This document shows, piece by piece, positions 10,067 through 18,325 of a stretch of 64,000 nucleotides of DNA. Each line of letters begins with the position of its first letter. Positions within the stretch are counted from its first letter, which is position 1. The notes beneath the pieces are model-generated. The model ran no database searches. It saw nothing but the letters and a program-made list of their open reading frames with translations, and was not told the DNA's origin. Origin of the DNA: Bacteroidia bacterium (GTDB taxonomy: Bacteria > Bacteroidota > Bacteroidia > UKL13-3); the NCBI GenBank assembly GCA_020049855.1, contig JAGVLJ010000013.1, positions 62,001 to 126,000 of the forward strand, read 5' to 3'. Position numbers and translations under genes: made by a program.

Positions 10067-10173
10067 AAGCCCAAAGTACGGGTTTCGAAATGATGATAAA
10101 TTTGAACTTTGCCCATGCTACATTCGCCTACATTAAATTGAATCATATAACTTCGTCTCACAATTTATACCCT

Positions 10174-11013
10174 ATGCATTTATACAGCATTGATACCGGA
10201 CTTTTTAAACTTGATGGTGGCGCCATGTTTGGCGTAGTACCCAAAAGCATCTGGCATAAAACCAATCCATCCGATGAAAACAATATGATTGATCTGGCCA
10301 TGCGTTGCCTGCTGGTGGAAGACGGAAATCGGTTGACCTTAATTGACAACGGAATTGGCAACAAACAGGACGATAAATTTTCAGGGCACTATTACCTGCA
10401 TGGAGAGGCTTCGTTAAAATCCTCACTCAATAAACTTGGATTTGATGTGGCTGATATTACCGATATGGTACTCTCTCACCTTCATTTTGACCATTGTGGA
10501 GGCAGCATTGAATGGAATGACGACCGGACTACTTTCCGTACCGCCTTTCCGAATGCCACCTACTGGATACATGAAGAACACTGGAACGAAGCTAACCACC
10601 CAAACCAAAGGGAAAAAGCTTCCTTTCTAAAAGAGAATATATTGCCCATACAGGAAAGCGGCCAGTTAAAACTGATTCAAAGCAACGAACAGATACATCC
10701 GGATATTTCCCTTATCACCAGCAATGGGCATACCCGCAGCATGATGCACCCGCATATAAAGTGGAAGGATAAAACAGTAGTGTTTATGGCTGATATGATT
10801 CCTACCATGAGCCATATTCCTATTCCGTATGTAATGGGCTACGATGTGCGGCCTCTGGATACCATGCAGGAAAAAACCTCCTTCTTAAAAAAAGCAGCCG
10901 AAAAAGAATACATCCTCTTTTTTGAACACGATGCGTTTAATGAAGCCTGCACGGTTACCCAAACGGAGAAAGGAATTCGTAAGAGGGAAATGGTTAAGTT
11001 GGCGGATTTGTGA
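10174..11013 (+). CDS. MBL-fold metallohydrolase
   Basis: MVLSHLHFDHCGG motif, TSNGHTRSMM, MADMIPT; start placed at the internal ATG (MHLYSIDTGLFKLDGGAMFG) rather than ORF start 10090. Confidence 0.9.
   Translation: MHLYSIDTGLFKLDGGAMFGVVPKSIWHKTNPSDENNMIDLAMRCLLVEDGNRLTLIDNGIGNKQDDKFSGHYYLHGEASLKSSLNKLGFDVADITDMVLSHLHFDHCGGSIEWNDDRTTFRTAFPNATYWIHEEHWNEANHPNQREKASFLKENILPIQESGQLKLIQSNEQIHPDISLITSNGHTRSMMHPHIKWKDKTVVFMADMIPTMSHIPIPYVMGYDVRPLDTMQEKTSFLKKAAEKEYILFFEHDAFNEACTVTQTEKGIRKREMVKLADL
10943..11011 (+). repeat. Direct repeat copy A (3' end of MBL gene)
   Basis: 69 bp, 64/69 identical by eye to 15774-15842. Confidence 0.88.
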
Positions 11014-11028
11014 TGCCTCATAGTACGT

Positions 11029-13386
11029 TTACTCATACTTTCTAAACAGAGTAAGGGTTCCTTTTTTAGCAAAGTGCTTGATTGCACCATTGGAAAGTTG
11101 CACATCGCTGGCAAGTAGCCAGATATACACACCTTCGGGGCATTCCATATTTTTGTATTTTCCATTCCATCCTTTTGTGATGCTGTTGCTCTCAAAAATA
11201 AGTTCGCCCCATCTGTTAAAAATTTTCATATTGAAAAGTTGCACATGATCACTCACGGCTATAAAAACATCATTCAACCCATCCTCGTTGGGAGAAAAGG
11301 CTGTGGGGATGTAAAGGTAAGGCTCACATTCGCTCACTGGTAGTATCGAGTCGCGGTAGCTACAGCCATATCCATCGGTTACGGTTACTACATAATAGTT
11401 TCGTGCATTTATTTTTGTTATAGGCAAAGTGTCGCCACTGTTTATCCAATGATAAGCGACAAAGTTTTGTTGCACCTGCAGGTGCACAGTGTCATGCAAC
11501 TCTAGGCACAAGGTATCGAGTTGTTCAATACTGAAGGAGGGCACAGGATATAGTTTCACCAATATATTTTGTTGTGTGCTGCAATAGCTGTTTTGGGCAT
11601 TTACATAGTAGGAGCCGGGTGACGAAAAAATGAGTTGGGCGGTGGTATCGCCTACGTTCCATTGATACCGAGTGTAAAACGGGTGAGCGGCATTTAATGC
11701 TACCGATGTACCCACACAAAAAGAGGTATCAGCGGGTAAGGGTAGCTTTGGGGGTATTTTTAAGGTAACCGTGCTGCTGTCTTCGCTTTTGCAAACGATT
11801 GATTTTGCTTTTACACTATACACACCCATGGTGTTTACATCAATAAACGGAGTGGTATCGCCAGTACTCCATTTATAAAACAGGTAGCCCGAGGCCGATA
11901 CATCGAGTACCACATGCCCTCCGGGACAAATAACAGTATCGGGTAAGTTTAATGTTTTTTTAATTTCGTGCCTCACCGTTAGGCTATCCGTTCGGCTACA
12001 GCCGTTCAAAAATGTTTTTACCCAATACACGCCACTATCTGTGGCTAGCAAGGTATCGGCTTGGGTGGCATTGCTCCATAGCCTGGTGGCACCAGCTTGC
12101 GGATAAGCAAAAAGGGTAACGGGTATATCCATGCAGGTAAGCGTATCGGTAAAATAGGGATAGGCCGACAGCAACGGATGTGTTACATGAAAACTATCAA
12201 TATGCGAGCTACAACTATCAAGCACTTGTTTTACCCGGTACCAGCCTGTGTCGCCTACCTGTATGGTTAATGAAGTATCCGAGTTGTTCCATACCCGACT
12301 CCAACTGGTTTGATAAGTAAATGGCTTAAGCGAAATAGAGTTTCCTTTGCACACAAACGTATCTTTTACAGCCGAGGAAAGGTGGGCATCGGAGCCATAC
12401 ACTACGTTAAATGTATCAATGTACATACCCAGTGTATCGGTATAGCGCACCCAATAGGTGCCTGTGTCGGTTACATACCTGATGGCATTAGTATCGCCAT
12501 TGCTCCACACTACGGATGTGAGCGGAACGTTGTAGCGAGGCTTAAGCAAGGTGCTATCGTACCTGCACACATGGGCAGGTCCTGTTTGCTGGTGCACAAT
12601 TTCAAAAAGTTTAAAATCATCAAGCAAGTTACTCCCTGCCATTAAGCCTTGGTTGCTTACCGTAAACCACCAGGCAGTGGTATCGGCTGTAAAAAATGTT
12701 TCGTACCTGCTCCACTGATTAGGCGCAGCCAATATTTTATGAAACACACGACCCTCGCGCGTAAACGTGTCGCTGAGGCCAAAGCATAGGCTGTCGCGGG
12801 TAGTTTCTCTTGGAGTTCCATACATATTTAACCCCATAAGATTGAACATTAATCCAAAGTAGGGAGTATAAAACCCCGAATCAGCAACATTTTTGGAGGT
12901 ATCTACGGCAAAGGCATACCATCTTAGGTAATATTTTTTACCTTCCACCACTTTACGTTTGCATTTGAAAGAAATCCCTACTTTTCGAGGCACGGGAATG
13001 GAAGTGTAGGGGCCTACTGTCAAATCTTTAAAATAATTCAGTACCATTATTTTTTCACCCTGAGGAAAAGGGCTGAATGGGCGTACATAACTATTTAAGG
13101 ATTTTTTGTGTACTGACAGGTCATATCCAACATAACTATGCTCATCCCCGCCTCCAAATAAGACTTTGTTGTAATAGTAAATATTTATATCACCATAGCA
13201 TAAGATTTTTGTTGAGTCAGTTAATCGGTTAAACTCATCAATTTGAGGACTATGGCTAGGATTAATTTCAAATCCGTTATCTTTTAAAAAATTTTGCGCG
13301 TTGGCATTTATTCCCATGCACATAAGAAAGGTAATAGTTATCCTCCTTATACGTATTTCAAGAAGCGTACGGATGATGTTTCTCAT
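11029..13386 (-). CDS. Large secreted T9SS type B (gliding-motility-associated C-terminal domain) protein
   Basis: Signal peptide; repeated Ig/PKD-like SNGDT...YWV units; C-terminal YLYIPTAFSPNEDGLNDVF...FNRWGELIFES..GWNGKYKN..CPEGVYIW. Confidence 0.9.
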   Translation of the reverse strand: MRNIIRTLLEIRIRRITITFLMCMGINANAQNFLKDNGFEINPSHSPQIDEFNRLTDSTKILCYGDINIYYYNKVLFGGGDEHSYVGYDLSVHKKSLNSYVRPFSPFPQGEKIMVLNYFKDLTVGPYTSIPVPRKVGISFKCKRKVVEGKKYYLRWYAFAVDTSKNVADSGFYTPYFGLMFNLMGLNMYGTPRETTRDSLCFGLSDTFTREGRVFHKILAAPNQWSRYETFFTADTTAWWFTVSNQGLMAGSNLLDDFKLFEIVHQQTGPAHVCRYDSTLLKPRYNVPLTSVVWSNGDTNAIRYVTDTGTYWVRYTDTLGMYIDTFNVVYGSDAHLSSAVKDTFVCKGNSISLKPFTYQTSWSRVWNNSDTSLTIQVGDTGWYRVKQVLDSCSSHIDSFHVTHPLLSAYPYFTDTLTCMDIPVTLFAYPQAGATRLWSNATQADTLLATDSGVYWVKTFLNGCSRTDSLTVRHEIKKTLNLPDTVICPGGHVVLDVSASGYLFYKWSTGDTTPFIDVNTMGVYSVKAKSIVCKSEDSSTVTLKIPPKLPLPADTSFCVGTSVALNAAHPFYTRYQWNVGDTTAQLIFSSPGSYYVNAQNSYCSTQQNILVKLYPVPSFSIEQLDTLCLELHDTVHLQVQQNFVAYHWINSGDTLPITKINARNYYVVTVTDGYGCSYRDSILPVSECEPYLYIPTAFSPNEDGLNDVFIAVSDHVQLFNMKIFNRWGELIFESNSITKGWNGKYKNMECPEGVYIWLLASDVQLSNGAIKHFAKKGTLTLFRKYE

Positions 13387-13405
13387 TTATTATTTCGTAA
13401 AATAA

Positions 13406-15682
13406 TTATTGTAAACTTATAGTTACACGGGCCAAAAAATCTTCCGCCTTCACTTCTATAAGAAAAAGACCTTTTCCTAATCCTTTTGTGTCTATCGAGT
13501 ATTCGGTGATTCCAGCTTTTGCTATAACTTGTGATGTCATTGCAATTTTTCCGGTCATGTCATAGATAGTTACAGAACACTCCTGCTTGCTTTCCACTCG
13601 CCACTTCAGGTTAATTTTGTCAGTAGCAGGATTAGGATAAGCAATCAGCGTGTTGTAATATTTTAACGAATTAATTGAGGTATATGGATTCCATTTCCAT
13701 GCAGTATTTCCATCAATATACCCATTATCGTTGGTTCCCGATGGTTCGGTTATGGTACCATCACCGGCATCTGTGCCATCATTCCCATCACTTCCATTAC
13801 GCGAAAAACCAAATACCGTGGGGCAGGTTGCAAAATAACATTTAGGATGCCCTGGGGTTATTAAATCTTCAATAAATTTACCGCTTGAATAATACTTGAA
13901 AGCCTCGTTTCCATCATCATCATAAAATGTAATGGTGAAATTACCACCAGGAGGGCAGGTGCCGGGTACCCCCGCTGTATTTGAAAAATCAACTTTATTC
14001 CCATTCGTAAGATAGTTTGAGCCATAACCAAAAAGTTTCTTGAACAAATTTTCGCAATCACCGGAACTATATACATCCACAATATAATGGTATTCCCAGC
14101 AGGGAGGGTCATATTCATAAACGATGAGTTGAGAAGTACCCGCATCGAATTTTGCTAATTTATCACTACTTGATGGGTATTTCATGATTAAGTTTGAAAA
14201 TGCATTCACCACATCGCCATTATTAATAAGAAGGCACATGGCTTTATTCGGGTCACAGCGTTCTACCACGGTGGGTGTGGTGCAACTACCGCCACCCGAT
14301 GAAGGACAAAAGGTATTATCACAATAATTTTCTGAATTGACAGTTGTTCCTGCCAAGTTTTGCGAACCCCATCCAAACCCACCAAGACCACCTTTGCCTC
14401 CTTTGCCCCCTTTAAAACTAAACTTAGGAGTAGAAAGACCGCTTGCGCTTGAGGTATAATTAACCCAAATTGTTCCCGGTTTCCCACCGTTTCCACCATC
14501 ACCTCCGTTTCCACCATTTCCACCAAGTCCTTTTCCTCCTTGTCCGCCATCAGGAACTGGAGTAGAGCCATTGCAACAACCAACCCCTCCCGTACCTCCG
14601 TCTCCACCTTCTCCGCCATTACCCCCATTGCCCCCGTTATCCGCATTATTTCCATCTGCATAAAAGGTAACCCCCGAAGCGGTTATTGAAATCGTTGCAG
14701 TTTTAAGTACCATTGCTCCTCCACCTCTTCCACCTTTACCTGCATTTCCACCCGTTTCACCATTCTCTCCATTATCACCACTTGATCCAGCATTTGAACA
14801 GGGGGCGCCACTCGTTCCTCCTGAACCTCCTTTTGCTCCTCCCTGAGCTCCTGTGCCGCCCCCATAAGTTGAATTATACCCACCGGGACTCCCCATTACT
14901 AAATTGCTTTTAAAAGTAGGACTCCCAAAGCTTGGTATGGTGCCACTATTGGCACTACCCGAAGAACCGTTGTTACGTGCATCGCTGCCATTAGCACCCG
15001 GATTAATTGAAACGGTACCCACCCCATTAATACAGGCGTAATCAGGACCCGTGTTACCATTTGTATTTGCGGCAGTAGTTGAACCAGCTCCTCCCGCTCC
15101 GCCTGTTCCCCAGGTAACTGCGCTGTTTTCATCCGGGCCATAACCTTTGCCTGCAACCGTTAAGAAGGCATTACCTCCTATCGAAATTTGATTGTATGCT
15201 AAAACACATAATATCCCACCATGCCCTTGCGATTCGTCCCATTCGTTACACGTAACTACTGCACTACCTGATATAGCAAAATTAGTATACTCATATAATT
15301 TAATCATTTGTAATGCATTCGCTGCACTAAACGCAAATGCATTATTCCCTGATACTGTTGTTAAATAGTAATTCCCGCCTGAGGTGCCGGTAATGGTATA
15401 ATTTTCATGCATTCCTATATTCACTCCCTTCATTTGAATTAATAAAACCATATCTCAGGTAGAGAAGGCTCCTGTTGCATTGGCAACCGCAACGGTGCAA
15501 ACGGTGCTTGGCGGTGTTGAGAAACTTGTTACCTTAGCCCGAACATCATCAAGGTAATGGATACCACTAGACCAACTAACTGAGCCATGCGCTTGTGTTC
15601 CGTATCCATTTATTTGTGAAAAGGTGTAGTTACCAAATAGTAAAAACAAAAAAAATGCAGAACAGTTTAAAATCGGTTTCAT
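13406..15682 (-). pseudogene. Glycine-rich secreted protein with T9SS type A C-terminal sorting domain, interrupted by in-frame TGA
   Basis: ORFs 15455..15793 and 13406..15451 share a frame: ..VTSFSTPPSTVCTVAVANATGAFST*DMVLLIQMKGVNIG..; TGA at 15457-15455; C-term YNTLIAYPNPATDKINLKW..TGKIAMTSQ. Confidence 0.75.
14400..14870 (-). repeat. Low-complexity Gly-rich coding region (GGN/GGX tripeptide arrays)
   Basis: GGKGGKGGLGGFG, GGNGGNGGDGGNGG, GGNGGNGGEGGDGGTGG, GGNAGKGGRGGG. Confidence 0.85.
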
Positions 15683-15773
15683 AACATTTAAATTTAATTG
15701 GTTAATCAAAAATAAGGAAAAAAGGATAAACGCCAAATTATTTTGTATGAAACATATAAGTGTCTCTATAACC

Positions 15774-15842
15774 AAGCCTGCACTGTAACCCAAACCGAGA
15801 AAGGAATTCGTAAGAGGGAAATGGTTAAGTTGGCGTATTTGT
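15774..15842 (+). repeat. Direct repeat copy B: orphan 3' end of an MBL-hydrolase-like gene
   Basis: Encodes ACTVTQTEKGIRKREMVKLAYL* matching MBL C-terminus ACTVTQTEKGIRKREMVKLADL*; TAA stop. Confidence 0.88.
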
Positions 15843-15894
15843 AATTTCTGCGAGTCCGTTAAGCATCCCGACTTATGCTTTTCGTTATTTCAAA

Positions 15895-15916
15895 CTTCAA
15901 GCGAAGACGCTTGAAG
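15895..15916. repeat. Perfect hairpin CTTCAAGCG-AAGA-CGCTTGAAG
   Basis: 9 bp perfect stem, 4 nt loop. Confidence 0.7.
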
Positions 15917-15937
15917 GGACTTGGGATTTATAATTTG

Positions 15938-17242
15938 TCAGTGAGAAATAAGCACTCGCACTGCTGTCCGTTTTCCTGATTCATCCGTAATGGTGAATAG
16001 ATATAATCCGTTTACTAAGTGTGCGGTTGGTATAGTCAAGGTATCAGCATGCGTCTCTCCCCATGCAGCCACTTCCCCCCTGCATGAAAACAATTGCCAA
16101 ACCCCCCGGTGAACGGTTGACTCAATGGTGAGCTGATGGCTTGTCGGATTGGGATACAAACGAACCGCATTTGTTTCCGGAACAGAAGCCATGCCTGTAG
16201 TGGTATTGCAAATAAATTTATTCAATTCAGCCCACAAATCGCGGTCAAATACTACCGGCACCAAACTACTATCGGCCGCAGAATTTCCCATACGTATGAT
16301 GACGATATTTTGTGAAGGCCACACGTAAAGTTTTTGGTCGTTTTTACCCAGACCTGCTACCATTTCATCGGGTGCAGGCGGGAATAAATCTCCGGGAAAA
16401 GTAATGGTAGAACCGGGCAACTTATAACTTCCTTTTCCGTTGAGCCACCACAGGTACCCATACGAAGGATTCAGATTTTGCGAGGTATTCATCATTTGCC
16501 GGTAGTAGGCTGTATCTTTTAACAGGGTATCGGTTTTCCATATCCCGTGATTTAACATGAGTAATCCAAAACGGGCCATGCTTCGGGGTTTGGAATAAAA
16601 TACCCCGTCATACCACAAACCCGTGATTCCTGTTTTTAGTGATAACTTTGAGTTGGTGTATTGCTGGTAAGTACTTCCTGTGGCCGATTCAATCACATCT
16701 TGCAAAAGCAGGTAAGCGGCATTATGATAATACCATTGATTTCCTGCATCGGCTTTGTATTTAAGACAAGTCGGTAATTTGCAATTATCATCAGGAACAG
16801 TATAATCCAGCCCTGTTGTCATGGTAAGCTGATGACGAATGGTAATTAATCCTTCTTTGGCCGGAGGGCTGGTTGTCCAGCCACTGCCCAAATATTTTGA
16901 AGTAGAATCGGAGATAGAAAGTTTTCCTTCCTGTTGCGCTATGCCCACCAAAAATGAGGTAATGGTTTTGCCTGCCGAAGCCCAATACCAAACCGAGTCG
17001 GGAGTAAAGTTGTCGAAATATTTTTCTATGGCAATTTTTCCATCCTTTAGAATAATAAACGCCTTGGTATTATTGCGTTGAAGCAAGTCATATAAAGAAT
17101 CAATGCGATTGGTGCACCAGCCCAGTTGCTGTGGTCTAATGGTGTCCCAGATGCTCCCAACAAGAGGTGGAAAGTATAATTGAGCATTACTTTTACCGCA
17201 TAAGGTAACCAGTGCTACTAGCGTAAGTAGTAATTTTTTCAT
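15938..17242 (-). CDS. Secreted serine hydrolase (class C beta-lactamase-like) with T9SS type A sorting domain
   Basis: SxxK in WYWASAGKTITSF, YHNAAYLLL, C-terminal VRLYPNPTSHQLTIES. Confidence 0.88.
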   Translation of the reverse strand: MKKLLLTLVALVTLCGKSNAQLYFPPLVGSIWDTIRPQQLGWCTNRIDSLYDLLQRNNTKAFIILKDGKIAIEKYFDNFTPDSVWYWASAGKTITSFLVGIAQQEGKLSISDSTSKYLGSGWTTSPPAKEGLITIRHQLTMTTGLDYTVPDDNCKLPTCLKYKADAGNQWYYHNAAYLLLQDVIESATGSTYQQYTNSKLSLKTGITGLWYDGVFYSKPRSMARFGLLMLNHGIWKTDTLLKDTAYYRQMMNTSQNLNPSYGYLWWLNGKGSYKLPGSTITFPGDLFPPAPDEMVAGLGKNDQKLYVWPSQNIVIIRMGNSAADSSLVPVVFDRDLWAELNKFICNTTTGMASVPETNAVRLYPNPTSHQLTIESTVHRGVWQLFSCRGEVAAWGETHADTLTIPTAHLVNGLYLFTITDESGKRTAVRVLISH

Positions 17243-17328
17243 GAAAATAATTTGTACTAAGATAAGGATTAACCTGAATGGTTTAACCTACCCCTATATG
17301 GTTTTATGCTGTTTTAAGAGGTATAAAA

Positions 17329-17350
17329 AAATCCCGCTTTCGCGGGATTT
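17329..17350 (-). terminator. Terminator downstream of tRNA-His (possibly bidirectional)
   Basis: AAATCCCGC-TTTC-GCGGGATTT; minus strand runs into a T-tract. Confidence 0.8.
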
Positions 17351-17356
17351 AAAACT

Positions 17357-17434
17357 TGGGGTGGATGATGGGACTCGAACCCACGACCCCCAGAACCACA
17401 ATCTGGTGTTCTAACCAACTGAACTACAACCACC
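17357..17434 (-). tRNA. tRNA-His (GTG)
   Basis: Minus strand GGTGGTTGTAGTTCAGTTGGTTAGAACACCAGATTGTGGTTCTGGGGGTCGTGGGTTCGAGTCCCATCATCCACCCCA; GTG anticodon, G-1, T-loop GGTTCGAGTCC, encoded CCA. Confidence 0.93.
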
Positions 17435-17486
17435 GTGTTTTGTGACGTGCAAAGATATTTAAAATCCCGTTACAGGACAATTTTTT

Positions 17487-18233
17487 TTAGCTTTCGTACA
17501 ACTCTCCAACTTTTTGCCAGTTCACTACATTCCAAAATGCCTTGAGGTAATCAGCTCGCTTATTTTGGTAATTGAGGTAATAGGCATGTTCCCACACATC
17601 CACACCTAAAATAGGTTTACCTGCCGCTTCGGCAATATCCATCAATGGGTTATCCTGATTGGGCGTAGCTAGGATACTGAGTTTCCCTTTGGCATCTTTT
17701 ACCAACCAACCCCACCCCGAACCAAATACCCCAACCGATTTTTTCTCGAATTGTTCTTTAAACGCATCCATTGAGCCGAAATCGCGGGTAATGGCAGCAC
17801 TAAGTTTCTCTGACATTACTGTTTTACCTGGCCCAATAATGGTCCAAAAAAAGCTGTGGTTCCAATGCCCTCCACCGTGGTTACGAATATCGGAACGCAC
17901 CGCATCGGGAGTACCTTTGATATTGCTGAGTAACTGCTCAAGCGTTTTTCCCTTGAGCGAAGGTTCTCTTTCTAACGCTGTATTAAGTTTAGAGATATAG
18001 GTTTGGTGGTGTTTAGTGTGGTGAATTTCCATAGTACGCGCATCAATATGAGGCTCCAGAGCATTGTAGGCATAAGCCAAGGCAGGGAGTGTAAAGGTTC
18101 CGTCAGTGAGTGGAACTATGGTTTCTGAATCAGTTTTGGCCAACACTTCTCCCGGATTCAGGGAAAGTCCGGTAGCCACTCCGGCAGCAAGTAGCCCACC
18201 GGTTTTTAAAAAATCTCTTCTGGATGTACGCAT
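17487..18233 (-). CDS. Fe/Mn superoxide dismutase with Tat signal peptide
   Basis: RTSRRDFLKTGGLLAAG Tat signal; LPALAYAYNALEPHIDARTMEIHHTKHHQTYISKLN; DVWEHAYYLNYQNKRADY. Confidence 0.94.
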   Translation of the reverse strand: MRTSRRDFLKTGGLLAAGVATGLSLNPGEVLAKTDSETIVPLTDGTFTLPALAYAYNALEPHIDARTMEIHHTKHHQTYISKLNTALEREPSLKGKTLEQLLSNIKGTPDAVRSDIRNHGGGHWNHSFFWTIIGPGKTVMSEKLSAAITRDFGSMDAFKEQFEKKSVGVFGSGWGWLVKDAKGKLSILATPNQDNPLMDIAEAAGKPILGVDVWEHAYYLNYQNKRADYLKAFWNVVNWQKVGELYES

Positions 18234-18325
18234 GTTATTTTTCTTTTCAACAAAATTAACCTAATTAAACCGATGATAATACTTAAAAAAAAGCCATTTT
18301 TGAAATTGATTTCAGCAGAAGCGCG

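Noticed and set aside
10090-10173. N-terminal extension of the MBL ORF (28 aa)
   Set aside because: Contains a TAAATTTG promoter-like box at 10097-10104 and does not match the family start; ATG at 10174 preferred.
14263-14913. ORFs overlapping the Gly-rich region on both strands (14263..14661 -, 14683..14883 -, 14713..14913 +), and a possible tandem/CRISPR-like array
   Set aside because: By-products of low-complexity GGN coding; no regular repeat-spacer spacing.
4789-15682. Genetic-code reassignment or programmed stop recoding explaining the interrupted genes
   Set aside because: All three stop codons occur as interruptions and the same codons act as normal stops in neighbouring genes; mutation or sequence error is simpler.
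10943-15842. Insertion sequence or transposon bounded by the 69 bp repeats
   Set aside because: No transposase or integrase ORF inside, repeats are imperfect and coding; too long for a typical target-site duplication.
15938-17242. Antibiotic-resistance beta-lactamase
   Set aside because: T9SS-tailed, family broad; no evidence of drug hydrolysis.
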